DNA from: JAJRVM01 sp963700515
Lineage (GTDB): Bacteria; Planctomycetota; Planctomycetia; Pirellulales; Pirellulaceae
Direction: 5' to 3'
DNA length: 64,000 nt
Assembly (NCBI GenBank): GCA_963700515.1
Contig: CAVOXY010000032.1
Span: forward strand, 228,928-292,927
The position numbers were made by a program, and so were the translations under genes. Shown one piece after another: positions 1-10,511 of the stretch. How positions within the stretch are numbered: the first letter of the stretch is position 1; the number at the start of each line of letters is the position of its first letter. The notes under the pieces were generated by a model. The model had not been told where the DNA came from. It made no database searches and saw nothing but the letters and a program-made list of their open reading frames with translations.

Positions 1-2
1 CA

Positions 3-743
3 TTCACCGGTGCCGACGCGCCACGCGTCGGACGCTTTGAACTGGCCGATCACGGTACCGTCTTGCTGGATGAAATTACCGAAATCGAAGTGCCCCTGCA
101 GGCTAAGCTGTTGCGAGTCTTGCAGGAACAGACTTTTGAACGCGTCGGATCCAGCGTCACCCGCACCGTCAACGTGCGGGTGCTGGCCACCACGAATCGC
201 GATCTCTATCAGGAAGTGCTGGCAGGGAACTTCCGGCAAGATCTCTATTTTCGCCTGGCCGTCGTCCCGATCCACGTCCCCCCACTACGCCAGCGACGCG
301 ATGATATCCCCGAATTGGTGGAGCATTTCCTGCAGCGTGCCGCCCTGCGTCTGGAACAACCCGTGCCACCGGTGGACCCCAGCGCCATGGACCTGATGAT
401 CGAACACTGCTGGCCAGGCAATGTGCGTGAATTGGAGAATATCATTACGCGGGCTAGTGTGCTCGGAAATCAGCAGCTGATCACAGCCGACCAATTGCGC
501 TGCTGGCTGATCGAAATGCCCGGATCGGCGGCCTTCGCACAGCAGGATCGGCCCTCCGGCATTGAGGTCGGTATGAGCCTGCAGGGAATGGAACGCCGAC
601 TCATCGAGGCCACCCTGGAACATTACGAAGGACATCGTGCGAAGACGGCCAAGGCACTGGGCATCGGCATTCGCACACTGGCTAACAAGTTGCGTGGCTA
701 CGGTTACGGCCCACGCGCTAAATCGTTTGCCAAGGCTGCCTGA
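3..743 (+). CDS. Sigma-54-dependent transcriptional activator, 3' part
   Basis: The window opens inside the AAA+ domain of an NtrC-family enhancer-binding protein. The first residues read FTGA, the end of the GAFTGA loop that contacts sigma-54. Walker B (GTVLLDEI), the sensor region (LATTNRDL) and the conserved WPGNVRELEN segment follow in order. The last 50 residues form a Fis-type helix-turn-helix (HRAKTAKALGIGIRTLANKL). The receiver domain and Walker A lie outside the window. It stands directly upstream of a sigma-54 promoter and the flagellar run, so a FleR/FlrC-like flagellar regulator is the likely role; that role is inferred from context. Confidence 0.92.
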   Translation, partial: FTGADAPRVGRFELADHGTVLLDEITEIEVPLQAKLLRVLQEQTFERVGSSVTRTVNVRVLATTNRDLYQEVLAGNFRQDLYFRLAVVPIHVPPLRQRRDDIPELVEHFLQRAALRLEQPVPPVDPSAMDLMIEHCWPGNVRELENIITRASVLGNQQLITADQLRCWLIEMPGSAAFAQQDRPSGIEVGMSLQGMERRLIEATLEHYEGHRAKTAKALGIGIRTLANKLRGYGYGPRAKSFAKAA

Positions 744-1266
744 CGCAGGCTTGGTCCGCAACCAAGACGCAGTCAAAGCGTCTCGGTCTGCTGATTTGGA
801 TGACTGGAATGATCAGGTTTCTGTCAGTTGAATGATTGTCATGAATGATTGTCACTCGGATTTATCTCGCTGTTGGTGCTTCGGATTTTGAACCTGTACA
901 CAAGACGGAATCAAGGTGAATCGGCATTTTTTGCCGGTTCCAACCCGCACAGTTTGCCGAACAGCCTTTCCCGGCGGGAAAGGCCCCGGCAGGAGGAGCG
1001 CGACATGGTGAAACTTCGAGAACGCACTAAATCACGTGGCGGCATCTGTTTGAGTCTGGAGGACGGACACGCGTATCCTCTGCCGATGCGAGACTTGGCA
1101 CACCAGTTGCTCAGGATAAGCCCGACACACCGAGAAGCCGTGCTTGTACGGCGGCACCACCACCGCCGACGCTTCCACTTGCTGCTTACCAATCCATAAC
1201 CACGGCGGGCCCACTGGCCATCCGACGCGTGGCCGGAGCCACTCAACGATTGTGGAGGGTTAGTCC
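744..1266. other. Intergenic region upstream of flgB
   Basis: No convincing gene. A 64-codon frame starts at 1005 behind a good ribosome binding site (AGGAGG) but it has no recognisable product and overlaps the sigma-54 promoter, so it is probably leader or chance sequence. The stretch mainly holds the promoter at 1095-1111 and about 150 bases of leader before flgB. Confidence 0.5.
1095..1111 (+). promoter_or_regulatory. Sigma-54 (-24/-12) promoter of the flgB run
   Basis: TTGGCACACCAGTTGCT matches the RpoN consensus TGGCAC-N5-TTGC. GG at 1097-1098 and GC at 1109-1110 are separated by exactly ten bases. It faces flgB, about 155 bases away, and follows a gene for a sigma-54 activator. Start of transcription would be near 1122. 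Confidence 0.78.
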
Positions 1267-1683
1267 ATGCTTCCCAGCCTGTTCAACAAATCGACCATCC
1301 CCCTGCTCCAGGAAGTGGTCAGCTTCACCGAAGCCCGACACCAGGTCCTGGCAGGGAATATCGCCAACGCCGACACGCCCGATTACCGCGTTCGCGACCT
1401 GTCGGTGGAGACCTTCCAGGAACGCTTAAAGGACGTCATCGCAGCGCGGGATGGTCGCCGTGACGTCGCCTCGCCTGGCGACCTCAAACAGAGTCAGCCG
1501 GGGGACGACATGCGTCAAGTCCGCGATTCGATGAAGTCCATCCAGTTTCTGGATGGCAGCGACGTTGGTATCGAACAACAAGTCACCGAAGTTGCGAAAA
1601 ACCAATTCCTCCACAACCTGTCCGTGTCGATTATGAGTAGCCAATTTCGGCTGCTGCAAACCGCCATCAGTGAACGTGTCTAG
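1267..1683 (+). CDS. flgB: Flagellar basal-body rod protein FlgB
   Basis: 138 residues, the usual FlgB length. The N-terminal rod motif is present (LAGNIANADTPDYRV), as is the C-terminal amphipathic helix typical of rod proteins. FlgB is the proximal rod subunit and is exported by the flagellar secretion system. First gene behind the sigma-54 promoter; GGAGGG lies about 4 bases before the ATG. Intact frame. Confidence 0.95.
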   Translation: MLPSLFNKSTIPLLQEVVSFTEARHQVLAGNIANADTPDYRVRDLSVETFQERLKDVIAARDGRRDVASPGDLKQSQPGDDMRQVRDSMKSIQFLDGSDVGIEQQVTEVAKNQFLHNLSVSIMSSQFRLLQTAISERV

Positions 1684-1805
1684 CACCATCGCCGAAACCT
1701 GCGCCTGTCTTGTATCCGTCACGAGTCTAAGAGAAGGAAGCGAGCCGCCCGCGAAGGCTGTCACTTTGCCGCAGGCAGCTCGGACGCCTTGGGAGTATGA
1801 ACTTC

Positions 1806-2228
1806 ATGTTGAATGCACTTGACATCAGCACCAGCGGTCTGGTCGCTCAGCGCATCCGGCTCAACGCCATCGCCGGTAATATGGCCAACATGTCTTCGGT
1901 GCGTAATGAGAAGGGTGAAATCAAGCCCTATCAGGAGCGGTTTGTGGTGTTCCAGCCCGATGAAGCGCTGCAGACCCAGGACGGCGCAATCGGCGTCAAG
2001 GTCAGTGAGGTCCGCACGGAAACGGTGGAACCCAATTATCGGTACCAGCCGGAGCATCCGTTGGCCATCAAGGAAGGCAAATGGAAAGGATATGTCGCTT
2101 ATCCCAACATTGACATGATGAGTGAGTTTGTCGACTCCCTGGTGGCGACGCGAGCCTACGAAGCCAACCTGGGAGTCATGGAAATCACCAAGAATTTGCA
2201 TGAACAATCGCTGCGAATTATCGGCTGA
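1806..2228 (+). CDS. flgC: Flagellar basal-body rod protein FlgC
   Basis: About 140 residues. N-terminal LNALDISTSGLVAQRIRL and the NMANMSSV segment are characteristic of FlgC, and the C-terminus (VATRAYEANLGVMEITK) is the conserved rod/hook helix. I prefer the ATG at 1806 because GGGAG lies about ten bases upstream; the in-frame ATG at 1797 has that site almost touching it. Follows flgB in the rod module. Confidence 0.94.
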   Translation: MLNALDISTSGLVAQRIRLNAIAGNMANMSSVRNEKGEIKPYQERFVVFQPDEALQTQDGAIGVKVSEVRTETVEPNYRYQPEHPLAIKEGKWKGYVAYPNIDMMSEFVDSLVATRAYEANLGVMEITKNLHEQSLRIIG

Positions 2229-2323
2229 TGGGCCAGCCGACCCGTTTGCCACCGAGTCGCATGACTTGATTCCCTCGCAGCCAGTATACGGATACGTGTT
2301 TTTGATTTGTGTGAGAGCCAAAC

Positions 2324-2632
2324 GTGATGAACCCGATCCAAGGCGTTTCGATTCCGGCCGTGTCGCTTCCCCCCTCCCCACCGGCATCGCCGGCCATGGC
2401 AGGCAAGGGCGATGCGTCGTTCAAAAACCTGTTGCTCTCGGGCATCGACCAAGTCAACACCATGCAGTCCCAGGCGGACCAGGCCGTCCAGCAACTCATG
2501 ACGGGCGACGATGTCGACCCGGCCGCCGTGCTGACCTCGATCCAGAAAGCCGATATGTCCTTTCGTATGATGCTGCAGATTCGCAACAAGCTGCTGCAAG
2601 CCTATCAGGAATTGAAGGACATGCGGATCTGA
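2324..2632 (+). CDS. fliE: Flagellar hook-basal body complex protein FliE
   Basis: 102 residues, typical of FliE, which links the MS ring to the rod. The C-terminal half is diagnostic (DVDPAAVLTSIQKADMSF, then MLQIRNKLLQAYQEL). The N-terminus is proline-rich and variable. It lies between flgC and fliF as in many bacteria. Intact frame. Confidence 0.94.
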   Translation: MMNPIQGVSIPAVSLPPSPPASPAMAGKGDASFKNLLLSGIDQVNTMQSQADQAVQQLMTGDDVDPAAVLTSIQKADMSFRMMLQIRNKLLQAYQELKDMRI

Positions 2633-2702
2633 GTCGACCCGTGACAGCTTCAGACTCAACCACAACCACTCCGAAGTTTATGCATGAGACGGAGCACCCC
2701 GG

Positions 2703-4362
2703 ATGGACTTTCTGAACAAAGCAATCGGGCAGCTGAACGAACTGTTCAAAGGCATGACGCCCGGATCACGGATCACAGCCGGCATGCTGTTGATCATGAT
2801 CGTCGTCAGCCTGGTCTACCTGCTCGCCTTTCAGACCCACACGGCCAACAAGTTCCTGTATGATGGCCGGGAATTTTCCCAGTCGGAACTGAGTGAAATA
2901 GCAGCGGCGTTTGCGCAGCGAATCTGAACGATTTCGAGTTCGTGGGGGGGCGGGTACGTGTCCCGGGGCGCAAGCAGTCGCAGTATCTGCAGGCCTTGGA
3001 CAAGTCTAGTTTCGTGCCGCTGAACTTTGAATCGGCGATGCAGGAGGCCCTGAACAACTCCCGCAGCTTCCTGGAACCTTCGGAACTCACCCGCGTCCGT
3101 ATCAGTCAGGCGGAACAACAGAAGCTCTCCCAGGTCATTTCCGCCCTGGCGGGCATCGAACGAGCCACCGCCAAGTTCACCGAGTTCAAGACCGGTGGAT
3201 TCCCGCGCCGAAGTCCAGCGCAAAGCGACGGTGGTGGCCAGCGGCAAAGGGAACCGGCCGATCAATCCGGCTGTCGTGAACGTGATCCGTGCCACTGCCG
3301 CCGGTTGGTGGGGTATCCGCCCCGACGACGTCATGGTGACCGACTTGAACAGCCAGCGCACGTACCTGCCCGAAGCGGACGGCCTGGGCAAGGAGTCCAA
3401 GCTCTATGCCGAAGCGAAGTTGATGTACGAGCAAGCGTATCAGAACAAGATCTACGAGTGCCTGTCGGTCTACCCGGGCGTCGTCGTGGGCGTGAATGTC
3501 GAAATGGATCCCGACATGGCGCACGAATCGACGAAGGTCACGGTCGACCCGCAGTCCATCCCCTTGGAATCCGAGACGTATAGCAAGACACTCGAGAGCG
3601 GGCCGGCGCCAGGCGGCCGCCCCGGTGCGGCTCCCAACGAAGTGGCCGGCAATGTCGCGCGAAGTCGCGACGGCGCCGAGCCAGAAATCCTCCACGGACG
3701 AAAACCGCGAACAGCAGCGGTCGATTACCGGGCACGAACAAACCAACCGCAAGAAAGCCCCGTTCGTTCCGACCACGGTGACGGCCACGGTCTCACTTCC
3801 CAGGAGCTATTTTCGACAAGTTTGGAAACAGCGGGAGGAGAAGACCGCGGCCCTCGAAACGAGGACGCCGAAGGACGCCACAACGGCCGACGTGGATCGG
3901 TCATCGAGAAGGAAATCACCGAACAGATCAAAGACAAAGTGGTCCACGTACTCCCGCCGATGCCCGTCGGTGACAGCCCGTTTCCCCAAGTGGAAGTCAG
4001 CAGTTACGGAGACCTTCCCGAACTGCCACTGGAAGAACCGTCGATGGCCGCCTCGACGCTGGCCTGGTTCTCGGACAATTGGCAAACGCTCGGCCTGCTG
4101 GCTGTCGGCTTGGCCAGCCTGCTGGTTCTGCGGAGCATGATTCGTGGGGCCACGCCAGCAACGGAACCAGCCCTGGCGGCCGTCACGCCGCACATCCCGC
4201 ACGAAGAGGAAGAGGAAGAACCGGAAGTGGCACCCATCGTGCTGCATCGCCGCACCCCGACCTCCGGAGCTTCGTTGCGCGAGGAATTGACCTCCATGGT
4301 GCGGGATGATCCTGACGCCGCGGCCAACGTATCTGCGCACCTGGATTGGAGAAGCCGCCTGA
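2703..4362 (+). CDS. fliF: Flagellar MS-ring protein FliF (five frame changes)
   Basis: MS-ring scaffold of the basal body. The N-terminal membrane helix (MLLIMIVVSLVYLLAF) is in frame 3; the YscJ-type ring domain (SRSFLEPSELTRVRI, IRATAAGWWGIRPDDVMV) and later domains continue in other frames; the second membrane helix (LGLLAVGLASLLVL) and the acidic C-tail that binds FliG are near the end. The frame changes near 2925, 3190, 3665, 3895 and 4330. After the last change the protein ends LRTWIGEAA with a TGA that overlaps the fliG ATG. All domains are present in order, so the gene looks interrupted only by single-base indels. Confidence 0.85.
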
Positions 4363-5466
4363 TGAACACAGCACTGCGACGAGCCGCGATTTTGATTGCC
4401 AGCTTGGACACGGCGAGCGCCGATGCGCTGCTGGACGAAATGTCTCCCGAGCAGGCGGCACTGGTCCGCAGCGCCGTCATGGACCTGGGGGAGATCCACC
4501 CGAGCGAACAACAGCAGGTGATGGCACAGTTTGTACAGCAAAGCCCCCAAGGAAGCTCCGCCCCGGCCACGGGGGTGGAAGTCGATGCCGGATTTGGCGC
4601 GGAAATTCGATCCACCACCGACCGTGCTCAGCCGTTGCTCAAACCGCTGCCGACGACGAAGATCGCCCCGCACGTCCCTTCGCCTTTCTCGACGCGGTCG
4701 ACGCGGACCAACTGGCTCAAGTGCTCGAGGGCGAACATCCCCAGACAACCGCTATTGTCGTCGCTCATCTTGAACCGGCACGGGCCGCCGAGGTGCTGAG
4801 TCACTTGCCTCCCGCACGGCAGAGCGAAACGTCTGATGCGCATCGCCCGTCTGACCGCACCTCATCCCGATATCATCCGCGACCTGGAACATGAAATGCA
4901 GTCCCGACTCGCGCATCGTGGAGCAGCGGGAACAGGTTGCGGAAGCGGGGTTGGCCAGCGTGGAGGCCATTCTGCGGCACGCCTCGCCTCACCAGCGGCA
5001 GGGTCTGGTCGCGGAATTATCACAACATGACCGGGTCCTCGTGCGCCAGCTCCGTGTGCGCGCACCGGCCCCATCATCCGACGCCGCGTTCCCGGTGGCA
5101 TCCACCGCCGACGCCGCTTCGCAGGTCCGCAAATACCGACAGCGCTCCCTACGCAGAACCAGCGTGCGTTTCCCGCAACTGGAAACCCTCGACAACGCGG
5201 CGTTGGCGCAGATCCTGCGGCGCTCCAGCCCCAATACGACACTCCTGGCATTGGCCGGTGCCAGCCATGACTTCGTGCAGAAGATTCTGGCACAACTGCC
5301 GAGTCGCGAAGCGTCGCAGTTGGACCGCAAGATACAGCACATCGGCCCGCTCCGCCTGGATGACGTGCAACGTGCCCAGCAGCAACTGGCCGACATCGCC
5401 CAACAACTGATCGATGAAGGACAAATCGTCCTCCCCGGACAACCACGCTTTGCCGTCGCCGCATGA
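4362..5466 (+). CDS. fliG: Flagellar motor switch protein FliG (three frame changes)
   Basis: C-ring protein that couples FliF to the rotor and meets MotA. Begins MNTALRRAAILIASLD directly at the fliF stop (TGATG overlap). The middle domain shows the FliG motif GEHPQTTAIVVAHLEP. The C-terminal part has QILRRSSPNTTLLALAGAS and the charged torque helix (SREASQLDRKI, DDVQRAQQQL). Frame changes near 4660, 4825 and 4905. Length about 367 residues after repair, close to the usual 330-360. Confidence 0.84.
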
Positions 5467-5508
5467 CACGCACACTAACCACTTATTGACTCCAATTGAA
5501 AATCGATT

Positions 5509-6176
5509 ATGGCAACCGTGATCAAAGCTGGCCGAGTGATTCGCAGTGGGACGGCCGTGCAGCATACCGAGTTCAATCTGGAAGACATGTCCCTCACCGC
5601 TTCACAATACCTCGATACGGTCAAGCAGCAAGCTGCGCAAATTGTACTGCAAGCGCAGCAGCAAGCCCGGAAGGTGCTTGCAGCAGGCTGCGCAACAGGG
5701 ACGGCAGGCGGCGGAAGTCGCCTCCAAGAAGGCCGCACTTGCCGATGTTGAAGCCAGATGGCAGACGCTCGCGCCGGCACTCCAGCAGGCGATCGAGGCG
5801 GCGGCCCAGTTGCGGGATGCATGGATCAGGCAGTGGGAGCAGAACATGGTGCACGTGGTGGTAGCCGTGGCCGAACGCGTCATACGCGGCGAGTTGTCGC
5901 GCCAACCCCAGATCCCGCAACGGTGGATCCGCGAGGCGTTGGAACTGGCCAGCGGAGCCAGTACGATCACCCTGCAACTCAACCCAGACGACTATGACGC
6001 CTTGGGCGAGACAGCGGGAGCGGATCAGCGAGCAATTCGGACAGCTGGCGCCCACAGACATTGTCGCCGAACCGAGTATCACGCCCGGCGGCTGCCGCGT
6101 GTTGACAGATTACGGACATATCGATCAGCAGGTGGCGAGCCAACTGGCCCGTATCGAAGAGGAACTCGCGAACTAA
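5509..6176 (+). CDS. fliH: Flagellar assembly protein FliH (two frame changes)
   Basis: Regulator of the export ATPase FliI. Starts MATVIKAGRVIRSGTAV, then a glutamine/alanine-rich coiled coil (QQAAQIVLQAQQQARK onward), then the FliH C-terminal domain (VVAVAERVIRGELSRQP, ITLQLNPDDYDAL, ITPGGCRVLTDYGHID). Frame 1 runs to about 5690, frame 2 to about 6010, frame 3 to the stop; both shifts are +1. Sits between fliG and fliI as expected. Confidence 0.82.
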
Positions 6177-6231
6177 CTCGCCTGAATAGTGCAGGCCGTG
6201 GACTACCGGCACTCACATAGTCTGTTTGGTA

Positions 6232-6428
6232 CGCGTATGAGGAAACGAATCGGGAATGCGCAATACGGAATGCGGAATGCGGAATCAGTAGCACCGTGGT
6301 CACAGGCAACCACTGCTGAAGTAACCGGTTTTAGCCAGACACCCACATCCGGCTCCCATGTTATCGACTGACCAATAACAAGTAACAAGTAACCAATGAC
6401 CAATGACCAATGACCAATGACCAATGAC
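6232..6428 (+). repeat. Short tandem heptamer repeats before and into fliI
   Basis: Two heptamer types. At about 6252-6282 there is a CGGAATG-type run, and at 6392-6428 ACCAATG repeats five times without a break. The second array runs through the fliI start, so the first residues of FliI (MTND) are written by the repeat. The same heptamer appears in the opposite orientation at 59226-59258. Confidence 0.8.
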
Positions 6429-7781
6429 CTCCTAGACCTGTTACCGCAGATCATGCCCACTCAATTGGTGGGGAGCGTCGTGCATACGGACGGCCTGGCC
6501 ACGTCCGTGGCCAGCTTCCCCGCACCCGTGGGCGCGATGGTCGAGATCGAACGTCAGACGGGCGGTCCGCTGCGCGGCGAAGTGATCGGTTTTCGAGACG
6601 ACAAGACGATCATCTATCCGTTTGGCAGCGTGGCGGGCGTGCGTCGCGGCAACCGAGTCCGCTTGATCAGCACGGCACGACATGTCCGAGTGGGTGAGGG
6701 ATTGCTGGGACGCGTGATCGACGCGCATGGCAATCCGCTCGATCACGGACCGCCACCGGGACTGATGGCTCGCACGAAACTGGATCGCCAACCGCCCGCC
6801 GCCGTCGAGCGACCGCGCATTCAGCAACCGATTGGCGACCGGCATCCGGGCCATCGATGCCATGCTCACCGTGCGGTCGCGGGCAGCGCATCGGCATCTT
6901 CTCCGGGTCGGGGGTCGGCAAGAGCGTGACGCTGGGCATGATGGCCCGCAACACCTCGGCCGACGTCAACGTGATCGGACTGATCGGCGAGCGAGGCCGC
7001 GAAGTGAACGAATTCCTGCAGCGGGATCTGGGCCCGGCCGGCCTGGCGCGCAGCGTGGTGGTGGTGGCCACCAGCGACGAACCGGCGCTGGTGCGCGTGC
7101 AGGCGGCGCTCACCGCCACCGCCGTGGCCGAGTATTTTCGCGACCAGGGCCGACACGTGCTTGCTGATGATGGACTCCCTCACCCGCTTTGCCATGGCCC
7201 AGCGTGAAATCGGCCTGGCGGCGGGCGAACCTCCCACGACCCGCGGCTATCCGCCGTCGCGTCTTTGGCCTGCTCCCGAAACTGGTCGAACGGGCCGGGC
7301 TCACCGCCCACGGCAGCATTACCGGCTTCTACAGCGTGCTGGTCGAAGGCGACGATACCAACGAACCGATCAGCGACACGGTCCGCGGACTGCTGGATGG
7401 CCACATCGTGCTGTCGCGACGTCTGGCCGGCAGCGGGCACTATCCGGCCATTGACCTGCTCAACAGCATCAGCCGCCTGATGCCCGACCTGACCTCGCCC
7501 GAGCACTTGCAGGCCGCGCAAGTGATCCGCGAACTGATTGCCGTCCACCACGAACATGAAGACCTGATCTCGATCGGCGCCTATCGCCCGGGAAGCAATC
7601 CGCAGGTCGACACGGCCATCGCGATGAAACCGGAAATCGATCAGTTTCTGCGGCAGCTCATGCAGGAATCGGCAGATGCCGACTCGGCCATCACGACGCT
7701 CGTGGCGATGGCCGCCCGCTGTCGCCAGTCGAGCAAACCACCGTCCGATACGTCGGTCCCCGCATGCCGCCGCGAGCCTAG
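6417..7781 (+). CDS. fliI: Flagellum-specific export ATPase FliI (at least four frame changes)
   Basis: F1-beta-like ATPase of the flagellar secretion system. Visible in order: N-terminal barrel (LVGSVVHTDGL), Walker A (FSGSGVGKS), GLIGERGREVNEF, Walker B region (LLMMDSLTRFAMAQREI), GEPPTTRGYPPSVF, and the ATPase C-terminal helical region with HYPAIDLLNSISR. Shifts of the +1 type near 6820, 6880, 7165 and 7255. The end is uncertain: one frame stops at 7779-7781, another runs on to the ATGA at fliJ. The start lies inside a heptamer repeat array. Confidence 0.84.
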
Positions 7782-7821
7782 CGTCTGCTGCCGATCGCAG
7801 AGGAGGAAGAACCACGCGATC

Positions 7822-8283
7822 ATGACTCACTTCACCTTTCGCCTGCAACCGCTGATGAAGCTCCGCGAAGCACAACGCGATCGCTGCCGCGAGGATCTGG
7901 CACACGCCTACCGCGCCGACCAGATCTTGCAGGAGCGACAGGAAGCGGTACGCCAGGAAATCGAGGAAACCAAGCGGCTGGCGCGCAGCAAGTCGGAACC
8001 CGGCCGGGTGGAAGTGGAAAGCCTGTTGAATGTCCATCGCTACGAACTGATTCTCTCGTCTCAACTTCAGCAACTGGCCGCACAACGTCAGAAGATCGCG
8101 GTCGAACTCGAACGACGTCGTCAGGCGTTGGTGGAAGCCGATCGTGGCTTGCGGATGCTGGAGAAACTGCGTGAACGACACGCGTGCGAATTCCAGCAGG
8201 CGGAGGAGAAGGTTCAGATGCGTCAAATGGATGAGATTGCCTTGCAACGCAGACGCGTGCTGCGGAAAGGCGATAACGCATGA
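7822..8283 (+). CDS. fliJ: Flagellar export chaperone FliJ
   Basis: 153 residues, almost wholly charged coiled coil, beginning with the FliJ signature FTFRLQPLMKLREAQRD. FliJ binds FliI and FlhA and promotes substrate delivery. Start ATG at 7822 follows AGGAGG at about ten bases. Its TGA overlaps the next ATG (ATGA). Frame intact. Confidence 0.85.
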   Translation: MTHFTFRLQPLMKLREAQRDRCREDLAHAYRADQILQERQEAVRQEIEETKRLARSKSEPGRVEVESLLNVHRYELILSSQLQQLAAQRQKIAVELERRRQALVEADRGLRMLEKLRERHACEFQQAEEKVQMRQMDEIALQRRRVLRKGDNA

Positions 8284-8971
8284 AGAAGATTCTCTCACTG
8301 TTCGGTGCGACTGTTCAGCTACTTCTGCGTCGCCACGGTGATCGCGCTGGTCACCGCCATCGTGGCCATGTGGTTCAAAGGGGCGTTGGACGAGGAACGA
8401 CTCTATCGCGTCCTGGCGTCTCTGCACGGCGTCGACATGGTGACGATGCAACGCGAGCTCATCAGGGAAATGAAGGCACCTGACATGGAGCAACCGTCGG
8501 CTGCCACGAGACATGGATCAGCAATTGCTGAAAAGTCTCGATCTCGACCTGAGGGAACTGGCTGTGTCCAAAGGGATCGAGTCGCTGGGGGCCATCGAAA
8601 CACATCTGCAAATCGAGACCACTCGCTTTGAAGATCTGAAAAAAGCCTATGCCGTCAAGCTGAAAGAACTCGAGGACGAAGAGCAAGCCACCTCGATGAA
8701 GGAACTACAGCGCACCATGGAAGCCATTCGTCCCGCACAGGCGAAGGAGCAGATTCTCAAGATGATCGAGGACGACGCCATGGATGACGTCGTCTCCATT
8801 CTCAAGAACATGGCCATCGATAAACGCAAGAAGATCATCGCCGAATTCAAACAGGGCGCCGACGCGGAGAAGTTGTACGAAATCCTCAAGAACATTCGGC
8901 TGGGCGAGCCGATTGTCTCGCAGATCGAGGACGCACGCGACAAGCTCAAGCAATTCGGCCCGACAAAGTAA
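8280..8971 (+). CDS. MotE-like membrane-anchored coiled-coil protein (two frame changes)
   Basis: Starts MKKILSLFGA, then a membrane helix (FCVATVIALVTAIVAMWF), a long charged coiled coil (KAYAVKLKELEDEEQATSM) and a C-terminal MgtE-N-like helical domain (IRPAQAKEQILKMIEDD, VVSILKNMAIDKRKKII). This architecture is that of MotE/FliJ-neighbour proteins that assist stator assembly. Frame changes near 8305 and 8510, both +1. Position between fliJ and fliK supports a motor role; the name is inferred from architecture. Confidence 0.6.
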
Positions 8972-9003
8972 GAGTCCCACGCAACAGAAACTGGCAGCAC
9001 ATC

Positions 9004-10461
9004 ATGGACCTTCCGATATTGGACAATTACCGACCACCAGACAGCGTGGATACCTGGCGTCTCGCCAGCCTCTCCGTGGGACGGAGCGACGGGGAGAATT
9101 CGTTTGCCGAACACCTGACACCCCCGCAGCCGCCCCCTGCCGAAACGACTCGAGAGGAAGACACCAGCAGGCCCAGGCAAACGGACGAGAGACACAAGGC
9201 GGAGCCTTCCACGGCGGCGAGTGTACCCCCGCAACCCTCTCCGCAACCCGCAGACAGCTCCCACGCGACCGACGACGACAAGACGGCGGAACCCATCGAA
9301 TCCGCCGCAGCGGGGGACCCGCCGGACGCGTCAACCAGTAACGCTTCCCCCGCGGCAGCGGCTGACAACGAGGCAGCGTTGCCGGACCGGCAGACCGCCG
9401 TGGCTCAGGCAGAGCCACAGGCCGCGGTTCTCAATAATGAAGAAACGTTCGGCGCAGAACCGCCGCAACTCCCTGATGCCAATGCCACCGACACTGCCAC
9501 ACTCGCCGACGCGGCCGCAGAGACGCCGCCGGCAGCGGGCGACCATGCCGCGACGGGGGACCAGCAACCACTCGCGGCGACGCGGGCCAAGAACGAACGG
9601 GCCAAGCTGGCGTCAGCCGCCCTGCAGGGAGAATCCGCGCACCCGGCCAGGCCGCAGACGCGCAACGCTCGCGGTTCCACGTCGGCGAAGAACGAACCCC
9701 TCGCCCGGCAAGTCACCGGGGCACGTCGAACGCGGAAAAGCGGTGGCCGCAAACCGCTCGGCAGATGCGGTCCAAACGGATACCTCCACACAGGACATCC
9801 GGCGGACCGGGAGTTGCGGCCACAGTGACCGGCGTCACAGAGACGACTGCCGAGGTGCCCACTCCCCTCCGCCGCCGTAGCAGACGAGGGAACACGCGTG
9901 GAGACCGGCGACTCCAAAACCGTCACGCAGGCGCAGCCCCGCACGACCACACCGGCCGATCGTGTGCCAGACCACCTGTTTGCGCGCGGTCACGCCCGCC
10001 CCGAAAGCACCGCCGAAGGGCCCCGGATCGATCAAACGAGGCTGATCCAGCGTGTGGCTCGAGCGATTGAAGCCGCACCGCAACGAGGCGGTACCATTCG
10101 CCTGCGATTGAGTCCCCCGGAATTGGGCTCGCTGCAGATGGAAATCAGCATGCACAAGGGAGTCCTGTCCGCTCGGCTCGAAACCGAGACACATATGGCG
10201 CGTGCCGTATTGCTGGACAATCTCCCGCAGCTGCGCGATCGTCTCGCCGAACAAGGCGTGCGGGTGGAACACTTTGAGGTGGACGTGTCACAACGCGATG
10301 CCAGTGACTCTCAACAACAATCCCAGAATTCTCGTGAACTGTTCGAGACATCGTCCGCGCACCGCGGGGGTAACAGGCCGCCAGATGCGACGCGTGACGT
10401 GGAAGGTTCAACCAAGACCAGAAGGTTCATTCACCATGGAAATCTGAACGTTGTGATCTGA
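9004..10461 (+). CDS. fliK: Flagellar hook-length control protein FliK (three frame changes)
   Basis: The N-terminal 260 residues are low-complexity (Pro, Ala, Thr, Gln, Glu), as usual for the FliK ruler. The C-terminal Flg_hook domain is clear: IRLRLSPPELGSLQMEISM followed by LLDNLPQLRDRLAEQGVRV. FliK times the export switch by acting on FlhB. Between about 9735 and 9880 the frame passes 1 to 2 to 3 to 1. Directly upstream of flgD as in other planctomycete clusters. Confidence 0.82.
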
Positions 10462-10462
10462 C

Positions 10463-10510
10463 GTTGTGTATGGAAACGTTGTGTATGGAAACGTTGTTCC
10501 TGGAATGGGG
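10463..10510 (+). repeat. 15-base tandem repeat between fliK and flgD
   Basis: The unit ACGTTGTGTATGGAA is present about twice, followed by a third diverged copy ending TTCCTGGAA. It is non-coding and lies just before the palindromes upstream of flgD. Confidence 0.7.
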
Positions 10511-10511
10511 A

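Noticed and set aside
1005..1199. A 64-codon frame with a good ribosome binding site upstream of flgB
   Set aside because: No recognisable product, and the sigma-54 promoter lies inside it.
2703..10461. Programmed ribosomal frameshifting in the fli genes
   Set aside because: Too many shifts, no slippery heptamers or conserved sites at the junctions, and both shift directions occur.
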